Shown here: positions 1 through 10,002 of the stretch, in pieces
Numbering within the stretch: the stretch's first letter is position 1
Layout of the letters: each line of letters begins with the position of its first letter
Origin: Ga0077527 sp038144955
Lineage (GTDB): Bacteria; Pseudomonadota; Gammaproteobacteria; Burkholderiales; SG8-41
Direction: 5' to 3'
DNA: 46,080 nucleotides
Assembly (NCBI GenBank): GCA_038144955.1
Contig: JAYQOT010000013.1
Span: 1 to 46,080 of the forward strand
Position numbers and translations under genes: made by a program
The notes under the pieces: generated by a model
Databases searched by the model: none
What the model saw: the letters and a program-made list of their open reading frames with translations, nothing else
Told to the model about the DNA's origin: nothing

Positions 1-179
1 ACGACGAATATCCAGCCGGTCATTTCCGCCATCTTGTTGGTGAGAATGCGCGTCGAGGTATCAACCACGCCGCCCGGTGCATACGGCACCAGCACGCGCA
101 CCGGCTTGGTCGGGTAATCCGCGGCATGCACCGGCAGTGCAATCGCAGCAGCAATCAGGGCTGAACTAAGTATCCTCAT
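1..179 (-). CDS. Bug-family (TctC) solute-binding protein, N-terminal fragment
   Basis: Partial gene: only the first 59 or so codons are present and the rest lies beyond position 1. It starts at the ATG complementary to 177-179 with a signal peptide (MRILSSALIAAAIALPVHA), then the family opening YPTKPVRVLVPYAPGG. Bug proteins are periplasmic binding proteins of tripartite tricarboxylate transporters and usually bind carboxylates. The gene lies 33 bases downstream of the UbiD-type decarboxylase on the same strand, so it is probably the last visible gene of that operon and may bind the substrate that the operon degrades. The family is clear; the ligand is unknown. Confidence 0.85.
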   Translation of the reverse strand, partial: MRILSSALIAAAIALPVHAADYPTKPVRVLVPYAPGGVVDTSTRILTNKMAEMTGWIFV

Positions 180-212
180 GATTTTCCTTTAAAAACAATT
201 AGTTATAATATT

Positions 213-1670
213 TTACTGGAACAGGTCTTTCCACTTCGCTTTCACCGCAGCCTGCAATTCCTTGCTCGCCTCTGCCACCGCCGGAAACTCGTGCAGGTGA
301 TCGAAGGGCCGGCAGGCATCAATGATGGCCTTGGAATTGAACGGCGCATTGTAGCGATAGGCGACGAACAGCGGATCGTTCTTCGAGCCCATGCCGCGCT
401 GGATGATGTCGATGTCGGTCGCCGGGTCGCTGCGCGTGGCCACCGCCCACATCACTTCCTGCAGGTTCGAGGGATCGATGTCCTCGTCGACCACCACGCT
501 GTAGCGCGACATGTAGGCGCCGACGCCGCACTGGTTGAGGATCAGCCCGGCCTGGCGCGCATGCCCGGCATAGCGCTGCTTGATCGCCACCACGTTGAAC
601 ATGCGCGCGCCGCCGATTTCATGCGCCCACACGCTCGCCACATCGGGCACGCCGGCGGCGAGCAGCGCATCGAACAGCAGCGCCGAGCGCATCACCGCCT
701 TGGAATAGGAATAATCGTTGGGCGGCTTCGCCGGCGGGCTGCCGACGATGATCGGATCGTTGCGGTAATAGACGCGTTCGACCGTCATCACCGGCGCCTT
801 GCCTTCCTTGCCCGGGTAATAGCCGTGGAATTCGCCGAAGGGGCCTTCAGTGCGCACGTCACCCGGATAACAATAACCCTCGAGCACAATTTCGGCGGCG
901 GCGGGAACCGGAAGCCCCGTGAGTTCACCGCGCACCACCTGCACCGGCTCACCGAGGATGGATCCCATGTAGTTGTACTCGCACATGCCGAACGGCACTT
1001 CGATGCCGGAAATCAGGAAACCCAGGGGATCGCAGCCGATGACGATGGCCACCGGAAACGGTTTCTTCGCCTTCATGTACTTGTCGTACTGGATCGCGCC
1101 GTGCTTGCCCGGGATCATGTCGAGGCCGACGTGGTTTTTGTCGAAGGCCTGCACGCGATAAGTGCCGACGTTGACCCAGTCAGTATCGAAGTCCTTCGTC
1201 ACCACGCAGCAGCCGGTGCCGATGTACGGGCCGCCGTCCATCTCGTGCCACAGCGGTGACGGAAAGACCGTGATGTCGACTTTCTTGCCCGACTGGATGT
1301 TATCCAGCACCGGGCCCTTTTCAGTCACAACCGGCTCGTATTTCGCAGCATCGGCCTGCCAGCCCTTGGGCTTGCCGCGCAGGTTCTGCACCAGCTGGTG
1401 ATGATTGCGCTCCACCGGCAGGCGCAATATCGAAGACAACCGCGCCGGGCTCGACGTGGTGCAGGTCACCACGCGCAGGCCTTTCTTGTAGCCTTTTATT
1501 TCGTCGAACAGCAGCGCCGGCGCAGCATCGATCTTGACGTTGAGTTCGCTGATCGCGCCGAGCTCCAGCTTGGCGTCGGCGCCTTTAACGTCCTTCAGCT
1601 CGCCGAGCTTGCGCGCGGTATCAAGCCAGGCGCGCAGGTCTAGGGGATTGCCGGCCGGACGTTTCGCCAT
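213..1670 (-). CDS. UbiD-family prenylated-FMN-dependent decarboxylase
   Basis: A 485-residue protein of normal length for UbiD/Fdc-type non-oxidative decarboxylases, which use prenylated FMN to decarboxylate unsaturated or aromatic acids. The prFMN and catalytic elements are visible: NVGTYRVQAFDKNHVG with Arg172, and RTEGPFGEFHGYYPG with Glu275 and Glu280, in the order and spacing of the known Arg-Glu-Glu catalytic set. Its ATG lies two bases after the stop of the 2Fe-2S subunit gene, so it is translated in the same operon as the molybdenum hydroxylase. No UbiX flavin prenyltransferase is in the window, so the cofactor must be made elsewhere. The substrate is not determinable; an aromatic or heteroaromatic acid is the best guess. 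Confidence 0.9.
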   Translation of the reverse strand: MAKRPAGNPLDLRAWLDTARKLGELKDVKGADAKLELGAISELNVKIDAAPALLFDEIKGYKKGLRVVTCTTSSPARLSSILRLPVERNHHQLVQNLRGKPKGWQADAAKYEPVVTEKGPVLDNIQSGKKVDITVFPSPLWHEMDGGPYIGTGCCVVTKDFDTDWVNVGTYRVQAFDKNHVGLDMIPGKHGAIQYDKYMKAKKPFPVAIVIGCDPLGFLISGIEVPFGMCEYNYMGSILGEPVQVVRGELTGLPVPAAAEIVLEGYCYPGDVRTEGPFGEFHGYYPGKEGKAPVMTVERVYYRNDPIIVGSPPAKPPNDYSYSKAVMRSALLFDALLAAGVPDVASVWAHEIGGARMFNVVAIKQRYAGHARQAGLILNQCGVGAYMSRYSVVVDEDIDPSNLQEVMWAVATRSDPATDIDIIQRGMGSKNDPLFVAYRYNAPFNSKAIIDACRPFDHLHEFPAVAEASKELQAAVKAKWKDLFQ

Positions 1671-1672
1671 GA

Positions 1673-2164
1673 TCAGCCCTTGCGTTTTTTTGCCGCCAGT
1701 TTCACGGCCTTGATGATTTCAGTATAAGCCGCGCAGCGGCACAGGTTGCCGGAAAGATAATGGCGGATTTCATCTTCAGTCGGATTGGGATGGGCATCGA
1801 GCAGTTGCCGGGTCATCAGGATGAAGCCGGGGGTGCAGAAGCCGCACTGGAAGGCGCCGGTTTCGATGAACGCCTGCTGCACCGCATCCAGCCCGCCGTC
1901 GGCCTGCGGCTCCTCGATCGTGCGCACCTCGGCGCCGTCAACCAGCGTCGCCATGGTCAGGCAGCCCGACACTGCGGCGCCATTGACGATCACCGTGCAG
2001 CAGCCGCACAGACCCTGCGCGCAACTCTCGCGCGCGCCGTAGAGCCCCTGCCCCTGCAAAAGTTCGACCAGGTTCTGGTGGTTGCCCGCAAGCGCCGTCA
2101 CCTGCCGGCCGTTGAGCGTGAAGGAAATGTTCCTGTGAGTCGCCACTGTATTCATCTTTGCCAT
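1673..2164 (-). CDS. 2Fe-2S subunit of a xanthine dehydrogenase/CO dehydrogenase-type Mo hydroxylase
   Basis: A 163-residue small subunit (CoxS/HmfC-like) that passes electrons from the Mo centre to FAD. The N-terminal plant-ferredoxin-like cluster is held by Cys48, Cys53, Cys56 and Cys68 (ESCAQGLCGCC). The C-terminal helical cluster is held by Cys107, Cys110, Cys142 and Cys144 (QCGFCTPG and NLCRC). All eight ligands are present, so the subunit should be functional. It sits between the Mo subunit gene (seven bases upstream) and the ubiD-like gene (two bases downstream). A second in-frame ATG three codons in is an alternative start. Confidence 0.94.
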   Translation of the reverse strand: MAKMNTVATHRNISFTLNGRQVTALAGNHQNLVELLQGQGLYGARESCAQGLCGCCTVIVNGAAVSGCLTMATLVDGAEVRTIEEPQADGGLDAVQQAFIETGAFQCGFCTPGFILMTRQLLDAHPNPTEDEIRHYLSGNLCRCAAYTEIIKAVKLAAKKRKG

Positions 2165-2171
2165 GATCGGA

Positions 2172-4466
2172 TCAATCCTGCAGCGGCTTGCCCGCTTGCG
2201 CGCGCAGTCCGCGGTAAACCGCTTCCGCGGTCAGGGGCAGGCTGGTCAGCCGCACGCCCACCGCATCGTCGATGGCGCTGGCGATGGCCGGCGACACGCC
2301 GAAGGTGCCGCTCTCGCCCACGCCCTTGGCGCCGAATGGTCCGGTCTGCTGCACCATGTCCACCGCTTCGTTTTCCATGACCGGCGGCACGTCGCGGATG
2401 CCCGGTATCCGGTAATCCGCCAGCGAAGCATTGGTGCACTGCCCGGCGTCGAAATTCATGCACTCGGACAATGTGAATCCCAACTGCATGATCGTGGCTC
2501 CGGAGATCTGTGTCTCGACGATCGCCGGGTTCACCGGACGGCCGACATCGACCAGGTTGACCAGCCGCATGATCTTGAACTCGCCGGTCTCGGTATCGAC
2601 TTCGACCTCGGCACCGGTAGCGCCGATCATCCAGAACGGCGTCGCATCCGGCGTCTGCCCGGTGCCCGGCTCCGGCGGCGTGTACGGCGGGATGAAACTG
2701 CCGACGCCGACGATGTTGCCGGCCTGCATGCCGTACTTCTTGCGGAAAATGTCCGGGATGGGCGTGGTTTCCGCCGACAGCCCGACATCCTTTGCCAGTT
2801 GCAGCAGCTTGTCGCGCGCATCCTCGGCGGCGTTCTTTACCGCGTGGCCCATGTGATAGGTCGAGCGCGAACCCAGCGTCGCCATGTCGTACGGCGTGAC
2901 GTCGGTGTCGGGATGGACCACGGATACCGACTCCACCGGTATGCCCAGCGCCTCGGCGGCAAACTGCGCCATCGCGGTGTCCGAGCCCTGGCCCATGTCG
3001 ACGGTGCTGCAGTAGACGATGCAGCTGCCGTCGGCACTGACGTTGACGATGGCCACCGAGGTCGTCGGCGAAATGCTGGCCTTGAAACCGATGGCGATAC
3101 CACGGCCGCGGCGGATCGTCCCGCCGCCCTTGTCGAACGCCTGTTCCCACTTCATGCGTGTCGCCAGACGCTCCAGCACTTTCTCGATGCCAGCATCACG
3201 CATCGGCGTGCCGGTGGCCTGCGGCCGGCCTTCGCGCAGGATATTCTTGCGGCGGATCGCCAGCGGATCGATCTTCAGCGCCTTGGCGATCATGTCGGTG
3301 TGGCTCTCGTAAGCCCACACCAGCTGCGGTATGCCGAAGCCGCGCAGCGCGCCCGCGGGCGTCAGGTTGGTGTAGAGCGCATAGGAATCAATGGCGACAT
3401 GGTCGATGTCATACGGTCCCGGCGCGGTGAAGCCCGATTTCTGGGTGATGCGCGGGCCGATGTCGGCATAGGCGCCGCCATTCCACCACGCCTCGCACTC
3501 GCGGGCGATGATTTTGCCGTCCTTGTTGACGCCGCTCTTGATGCGCAGCGTGGTCGCGTGTTTGGTCAGGGTGTAGAACTGCTCGTCCATGGTCAGCGCG
3601 ATTTTCACCGGCCTGCCGGAGATCAGTGCCGCGGCAGCCACCAGCGCCTCGAGCTTGATATAGAGCTTGGCGCCGAAACCGCCACCGAGGTACGGCACTT
3701 TCACCCGCACCCTGGTCTCCGGCCAGCCGAGCAGGCGTGCGATCTCGATGCGCACGAACGACGGGCTCTGCGACGCGGTATGGATCACCAACTGGTTTGG
3801 GGTTGGATCGGCGAGCGTGACAAAAGGCTCCAGGGGCAAATGCAGCACCTGCTGGGTTTTAAACGTGTGCTCGAATACGTGGTCGGCTTCGGCAAACGCC
3901 TTTTTCACGTCGCCACGACGCAAATGAAAATCCAGCGCGACGTTGGTGTCACGCTTGCCTTTCAGGTGCTTGAGGTCCGGAAAAGTTCCGGCGGGCTTCA
4001 GCGTTTCGTGAACCACCGCCTGCGAAGTCATCGCCTCGACCTCGTCGAATACCGCAGGCAGTTCCTCGTAATCAACCGCGATCAGCTGAGCCGCGGCCTC
4101 AGCGACATGCACATCTTCGGCCAGCACCAGCGCCACCGGCTCGCCGACGTAATGCACCTTGTCGATGGCCAGCACCGGCTGGTCGTGGAAGGCCGGACCG
4201 TAATAGGGTTCGGGAATCAGCTTGCGGATATCGGCCGAGGTGTACACCGCATAGACCCCGGGCAACTCTCTTGCCGCGGTCACATCGATGGACTTGATGC
4301 GCGCATGTGCTGCCGTGCTGCGGTGGATTTTGCCGTGGAGCATGCCCGGCAGGCGCAGGTTGTGCACGTACTCGGCACGGCCGGTGACCTTGGCGCGCCC
4401 CTCGACACGGGGCAGTGATTGCCCGAATGCAGAGCCGCTGTTACTTTTGCCCAGTATGGTTGCCAA
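2172..4466 (-). CDS. Molybdopterin-binding large subunit of a Mo hydroxylase (CoxL/XdhB-like)
   Basis: A 764-residue subunit that carries the molybdenum cofactor and the hydroxylation site. It begins with the typical segment SLPRVEGRAKVTGRAEY. It has the LGGGFGAKLYIKLEALVAA region that contacts the cofactor, and ends with GAKGVGESG, in which Glu718 corresponds to the general base of the family. The VAYRCSFR loop of true aerobic CO dehydrogenases is absent, so this is more likely an organic-substrate hydroxylase. The FAD subunit gene is 21 bases upstream and the 2Fe-2S gene follows by seven bases. A very long open frame on the opposite strand is only a codon-bias shadow. Confidence 0.93.
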   Translation of the reverse strand: MATILGKSNSGSAFGQSLPRVEGRAKVTGRAEYVHNLRLPGMLHGKIHRSTAAHARIKSIDVTAARELPGVYAVYTSADIRKLIPEPYYGPAFHDQPVLAIDKVHYVGEPVALVLAEDVHVAEAAAQLIAVDYEELPAVFDEVEAMTSQAVVHETLKPAGTFPDLKHLKGKRDTNVALDFHLRRGDVKKAFAEADHVFEHTFKTQQVLHLPLEPFVTLADPTPNQLVIHTASQSPSFVRIEIARLLGWPETRVRVKVPYLGGGFGAKLYIKLEALVAAAALISGRPVKIALTMDEQFYTLTKHATTLRIKSGVNKDGKIIARECEAWWNGGAYADIGPRITQKSGFTAPGPYDIDHVAIDSYALYTNLTPAGALRGFGIPQLVWAYESHTDMIAKALKIDPLAIRRKNILREGRPQATGTPMRDAGIEKVLERLATRMKWEQAFDKGGGTIRRGRGIAIGFKASISPTTSVAIVNVSADGSCIVYCSTVDMGQGSDTAMAQFAAEALGIPVESVSVVHPDTDVTPYDMATLGSRSTYHMGHAVKNAAEDARDKLLQLAKDVGLSAETTPIPDIFRKKYGMQAGNIVGVGSFIPPYTPPEPGTGQTPDATPFWMIGATGAEVEVDTETGEFKIMRLVNLVDVGRPVNPAIVETQISGATIMQLGFTLSECMNFDAGQCTNASLADYRIPGIRDVPPVMENEAVDMVQQTGPFGAKGVGESGTFGVSPAIASAIDDAVGVRLTSLPLTAEAVYRGLRAQAGKPLQD

Positions 4467-4487
4467 AACGTTCGCTCCAGAATCCGG

Positions 4488-5342
4488 TTAAGCCGCCAGC
4501 GCCTTGCGCACCGCGCGTGCCAGGTGCACACGCAGCAGTTCGCGCTTGTAGGCAGCTGAACCGTGCGCATCGCTCATCAGTTCGACTTCGGCGGCGGCAG
4601 CCTCGCCGGCGCGTGCCAGCAGGCCATCATTGATGACATTCCCGCGCAATACCGCTTCGGCCTGCACCAGGCGCAACGGTTTTTCGGTTGCAGCGCTGAC
4701 CACCAGGCGCGCATCTGCCACCTGTGCGCCCGCTGTGGTCAATGCAACCGCGATGCCCAGCGTGGGCCAGTCGTCGGCACTGCGCGTCGTGCATTTCACG
4801 TAGGCGGCGCGGCGGTTGGCCGTCACCGGCACCCGCACTTCGGTGATGAGTTCGTTGCGCGCCAGCGCCGTCTCGTAATAACCGGTGTAGAGGTCTGCGA
4901 GAGTGAGATCACGCACAGCGCTGGCCGAAACAGCCGTCAGTTCGGCATCCAGCGCAATCAGCACCGGCGGCAGATCCATATGCGGATCGCCATGCGCGAG
5001 ATGCCCGCCCAGCGTCGCGACGTTGCGCACGCGCACGTTGGACAGCGTGCGCAACGTCTCGATGATCACGGGGGCGGCTTTCTTCACCGCACGCGCAGCG
5101 GCAAGGGAGGACAGGGTCGCCAAAGCGCCGATCCGCAGCACGTCATCCGCAAGCGCAATCTTCGAGTATTTCTTCTCGACCTTTTGCAGGCTGACCAGCC
5201 GGCTCGGATGGAAAACGCCGGACTTCATCATCTGCATCAGTGCCGTGCAGCCGCCGAACGCGCGCACCGCAGGATCGTCGGTGTCGAGCAGCTGCAGCGC
5301 CTTGCGCAGCGATTTCGGTTCAGCCAGCTCGAACGGCGTCAT
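4488..5342 (-). CDS. FAD-binding medium subunit of the Mo hydroxylase (CoxM-like)
   Basis: A 284-residue subunit that carries FAD and hands electrons to the external acceptor. The FAD contacts of the PCMH-type fold are visible as AFGGCTALMQMMKSG near residue 33 and TLGGHLAHGDPHMD near residue 114. The C-terminal CO-dehydrogenase flavoprotein domain follows. The stop of the CoxG-like gene overlaps its ATG in an ATGA arrangement, so the two are probably translationally coupled. With the next two genes it completes a standard three-subunit enzyme. Confidence 0.92.
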   Translation of the reverse strand: MTPFELAEPKSLRKALQLLDTDDPAVRAFGGCTALMQMMKSGVFHPSRLVSLQKVEKKYSKIALADDVLRIGALATLSSLAAARAVKKAAPVIIETLRTLSNVRVRNVATLGGHLAHGDPHMDLPPVLIALDAELTAVSASAVRDLTLADLYTGYYETALARNELITEVRVPVTANRRAAYVKCTTRSADDWPTLGIAVALTTAGAQVADARLVVSAATEKPLRLVQAEAVLRGNVINDGLLARAGEAAAAEVELMSDAHGSAAYKRELLRVHLARAVRKALAA

Positions 5343-5803
5343 GGCGCGCCTCCGGCAGCGGCCGGCGCGAATGCGGCCGAGAGGTTTTTCGCAAACTGTT
5401 TTTCCATTTCCTTGGCCTTGGATTTCATGACCGGCTGACCGATGCTGCCGAGCTTTCCGGTCAGTGCAGCATCGATCTCGTAACGGATCGTGGTCCCCTG
5501 TCCGCTGTCCACCAGGTGCGTCGCCGTGGTGGCGGTAAGGCGGCCGACCAGCCCCATCGGCGTGCCCTCAACCTTCGCCGTGATCCGCTCGGGGGCGGTC
5601 ATTTCAGTCAGTTCCGCAGTGACCTTGAAACTGAAATTCATGTAGGCCACCTTGGTTGAAAACATCGCATCATATTTCCGGTCTTCACGCTCGACGAGAC
5701 CGCTGACGCCTTCAATGCACGACGCGAAGAAATGCATGTCCTGCAATCTGGCGAATACGGCGTCGCGCGGCGCGGCCACCGATATCTCCCCGCTGAATTT
5801 CAT
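5339..5803 (-). CDS. CoxG-like SRPBCC-family protein
   Basis: A 154-residue protein of the CO dehydrogenase subunit G family (SRPBCC fold), opening MKFSGEISVAAPRDAVFARL. In the cox operon CoxG is linked to membrane attachment or maturation of the dehydrogenase; the role here is inferred. The frame is open a further 37 codons upstream, but the family begins at MKFSG and the longer version would run into the upstream terminator, so the ATG complementary to 5801-5803 is chosen. No strong Shine-Dalgarno sequence precedes it. It is the first gene of the six-gene minus-strand operon. Confidence 0.85.
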   Translation of the reverse strand: MKFSGEISVAAPRDAVFARLQDMHFFASCIEGVSGLVEREDRKYDAMFSTKVAYMNFSFKVTAELTEMTAPERITAKVEGTPMGLVGRLTATTATHLVDSGQGTTIRYEIDAALTGKLGSIGQPVMKSKAKEMEKQFAKNLSAAFAPAAAGGAP

Positions 5804-5830
5804 TATTCTGAACCGCGAAAAAAGATATTC

Positions 5831-5859
5831 ACTGTAACGGCAGACCTTCCGAAAATCAA
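5831..5859 (-). promoter_or_regulatory. Candidate sigma-70 promoter of the coxG/Mo-hydroxylase/ubiD operon
   Basis: On the minus strand TTGATT (5859-5854) and TACAGT (5836-5831) are separated by 17 bases, each matching four of six consensus bases. The start point would fall about 25-30 bases before the coxG ATG. It lies just after the helicase terminator, which fits an independent operon start. Confidence 0.4.
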
Positions 5860-5877
5860 CGCGGATTCCATACTGGC

Positions 5878-5911
5878 AAAAAAAATCCCCGGAACCTTGC
5901 GATTCCGGGGA
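5878..5911 (-). terminator. Intrinsic terminator of the DEAD-box helicase gene
   Basis: A perfect nine-base-pair stem (5886-5894 with 5903-5911) with an eight-base loop is followed on the minus strand by eight T residues (5885-5878). It begins 33 bases after the helicase stop codon. Confidence 0.85.
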
Positions 5912-5944
5912 CAAGCGTTTATTGCCGTGACTGTGGCGACGGGT

Positions 5945-7219
5945 TCAGCGCGGCCTTGCTGCACCCGCGCCGCGGCGGCCTTCAAAGCGTGCGTTGCCGT
6001 GATGGCGCATCGGCGGCGCCTTGCGGCGTGCGCCCGGCCCCGGATGGCCGCCACGGCCGGAATTTTCCGCGCGCAACGGAACTTTCGCTTCGAAACCCGG
6101 CTCGCTCCAGCGTGCAATCGGCTGGCCGATGTAACGCTCGATCTGTTTCAGCTGGCGCACATCTTCCGCCGCAGCAAACGAGATGGCGGTTCCCGATGCG
6201 CCGGCCCTGCCGGTGCGGCCGATGCGGTGCACATAATCCTCGGCGACTTTCGGCAGGTCGTAATTGATGACATGCCGGATGCTGGCGACATCGATGCCGC
6301 GCGCGGCGACATCGGTCGCCACCAGCACGCGCACGTCGCCGCAGCGCAGTTTGGCCAGCGTGCGGTTGCGCTGTGACTGGTTCATGTTGCCGTGCAGTGC
6401 CGCGGCGCCGTGGCCGGTGCGCAGCAGCTTGTCAGCCAGCCGGTCAGCGCCATGCTTGGTGGCCGTGAACACGATGGCCTGATCGGTGCATTCCCCGCGC
6501 AGCAGGTGCTCCAGCAGGCGATGCTTGTGTGCGCCGTCATCGACCACATGCAGGCGCTGCTCGATATGCTCGTGGCGCGCCTTCGGTGCAGCCACTTCCA
6601 CCCGCTGCGGATTGCGCAGCAGTTCGCTTGCCAGCTTGGCGATATTCCCGCCCAGAGTAGCCGAGAACAGCAGCGTCTGGCGGGTCGCCGGGGTTTTCGC
6701 CGCGATGCGTTTCACCGGCTCGATGAAACCCATGTCGAGCATGCGGTCGGCTTCGTCGAGGATCAGCAGCTCAAGGCGCGAAAAGTCCACCCGGCCCTGG
6801 TCAATGAAATCGATCAGCCGTCCCGGCGTGGCCACCAGCACGTCGAGCGACTGCTCAAGCAGACGCCGTTGCTTCGGATAAGGCATGCCGCCGACGACAG
6901 TGCCGCTGCGCATGTGGCGCGAGAATTTGCAGTATTTGTCGACGGCCTGGGTAACCTGCAGTGCCAGTTCCCGCGTCGGAGTCAGCACCAGCGCGCGCGG
7001 ACCGCGGCCTTTGCGTGCCGGCGGCAGTGCCAGGCGCTGCAGGGTCGGCAGCACGAATGCTGCCGTCTTGCCGGTGCCGGTCGGTGCCGACACCATCAGG
7101 TCAGCACCCGACAGCGCCACGGGGATCGACTGCGCCTGCACCGGAGTCGGTTCGGTGTAACCCGCGGCGGCCAGGGCCTGCACCAGCGCGGGATTGAGAT
7201 TCAGATTTGCAAAAGACAT
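5945..7219 (-). CDS. DEAD-box ATP-dependent RNA helicase (RhlE/SrmB-like)
   Basis: A 424-residue helicase. The Q motif (PTPVQAQSIP), Walker A SAPTGTGKTAAF (45-52), PTRELA, DEAD box (155-158), SAT (186-188), ARGID and HRIGRTGRAG are all present, followed by a short Arg/Gly-rich basic tail. Such enzymes remodel RNA in ribosome assembly or mRNA decay, often in the cold. The ATG complementary to 7217-7219 (MSFANLNLNP) is chosen over a longer frame because AGGAAAG lies at a suitable distance upstream and the extra 28 residues do not look like a helicase N-terminus. The APTGTGKT form recalls SrmB, the overall architecture RhlE; I do not assign a subfamily. Confidence 0.93.
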   Translation of the reverse strand: MSFANLNLNPALVQALAAAGYTEPTPVQAQSIPVALSGADLMVSAPTGTGKTAAFVLPTLQRLALPPARKGRGPRALVLTPTRELALQVTQAVDKYCKFSRHMRSGTVVGGMPYPKQRRLLEQSLDVLVATPGRLIDFIDQGRVDFSRLELLILDEADRMLDMGFIEPVKRIAAKTPATRQTLLFSATLGGNIAKLASELLRNPQRVEVAAPKARHEHIEQRLHVVDDGAHKHRLLEHLLRGECTDQAIVFTATKHGADRLADKLLRTGHGAAALHGNMNQSQRNRTLAKLRCGDVRVLVATDVAARGIDVASIRHVINYDLPKVAEDYVHRIGRTGRAGASGTAISFAAAEDVRQLKQIERYIGQPIARWSEPGFEAKVPLRAENSGRGGHPGPGARRKAPPMRHHGNARFEGRRGAGAARPR

Positions 7220-7596
7220 GTTCAACTTCTTTCCTGTAATGACAACAACACAAACAGCAAACGCGCAGGGGCCACCATTGCTGCTGGACAGGCCAGCCAT
7301 CAACGGGGCGCGGCAACCGGCGCACGGGTATCGTCGCTAACCGTGGCGGACGCAGCTGTTCAGGGAAGGAAGCTGAAAACGGAGGGGTCAGAGACTGATG
7401 CATCCCGAAGCAGGCGGTGTTCAGCCCCTTCAGGGTGCGCGCACTATACCCGCAAGTATCGGAATTGGCGAGGATTTTTGTGCGGAGCATCAAGAATCGG
7501 CGGGTCCGCCCCGCAAAACCGAAAACCGTTTTCAATTCAAGGCAATAGCACGGCCGGCATGCTACAATCCGCCCCTTTTTCAGAAGCCGCCTCCCC
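7220..7596. other. 377-base divergent intergenic region between the helicase and typA
   Basis: No gene was found here. On the minus strand TATAGT (7448-7443) could be a -10 element, which would give the helicase mRNA a leader of roughly 215 bases; long leaders are common in cold-regulated helicase genes. On the plus strand TACAAT (7563-7568) could be the -10 of typA, only about 30 bases before its start codon. No convincing -35 was seen for either, and no clear hairpin. Confidence 0.35.
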
Positions 7597-9432
<1,836 letters not shown>

Positions 9433-9434
9433 AC

Positions 9435-9854
9435 ATGAGCGACGCAGCACCGGCTACTGACACGCCTTACGCATTGCTCGGCGGCGACGCCGGAGTAAGA
9501 AAACTGGTCGACACCTTCTACGACCTGATGGATGAGGTTCCTGAATACCATCTCATCCGCAAACTGCATCCGCAGGATCTCGCCAGCTCCCGGGAAAAAC
9601 TCTACCTCTTCCTCTCCGGCTGGCTGGGCGGGCCGCCGCTCTACATGGAAAAACACGGCCACCCGATGCTGCGCGCCCGTCACCTGCCGTTTTCCATCGG
9701 CATTGCCGAACGCGATGCCTGGCTGGCCTGCATGCTGCAGGCGATGGAAGACAACGGCATTGAGGAAGCATTGCGTGCCGGCCTGCTTAAGGCCTTTTTC
9801 GGCACCGCTGACTGGATGCGCAACCGCAGGGAAAACGGCACCGAAGCCGGTTAA
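9435..9854 (+). CDS. Group II truncated hemoglobin
   Basis: A 139-residue globin of the 2-on-2 class, group II. Landmarks are Tyr29 at B10, the proximal His83 in MLRARHLPFSIG, and Trp96 (ERDAWLACM), the G8 tryptophan typical of group II. These proteins bind O2 or NO and are linked to redox or nitrosative stress. The ATG lies three bases after the typA stop, so it is co-transcribed with typA. What it does beside a translation GTPase is not evident from sequence. Confidence 0.92.
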   Translation: MSDAAPATDTPYALLGGDAGVRKLVDTFYDLMDEVPEYHLIRKLHPQDLASSREKLYLFLSGWLGGPPLYMEKHGHPMLRARHLPFSIGIAERDAWLACMLQAMEDNGIEEALRAGLLKAFFGTADWMRNRRENGTEAG

Positions 9855-9903
9855 GAGCGCTAACAGAATAAAACATCACGCGTTTCATTCTGTTACTCGC
9901 TCT
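9854..9903. repeat. Long imperfect inverted repeat after the hemoglobin gene
   Basis: AGAGCG plus TAACAGAAT (9854-9869) pair with ATTCTGTTA plus CGCTCT (9887-9903), with a small asymmetric bulge and a further AAAC/GTTT pairing inside the loop. There is no T-run on either strand. It could be a 3' stabilising hairpin for typA-globin mRNA, a weak terminator, or a regulator site for the following gene. Confidence 0.5.
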
Positions 9904-10002
9904 AAAACAACTGGATTACCCACTGTGCAATCCTTCTATACAAGCCTCTGGCAGTTCCCTAGAATGGCGCGCCGCTGTTCAAAACCATTTACCGGAGGAT
10001 TC

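Noticed and set aside
2163..4418. Long plus-strand open frame of about 750 codons
   Set aside because: It is antisense to the Mo subunit gene, has no recognisable domain, and is explained by GC-rich codon bias. Similar long frames opposite UbiD, the helicase, TypA and NrdJ were dropped for the same reason.
2172..4466. True aerobic CO dehydrogenase large subunit
   Set aside because: The subunit lacks the VAYRCSFR active-site loop of form I CoxL and lies with a UbiD decarboxylase, so an organic-substrate hydroxylase is more likely.
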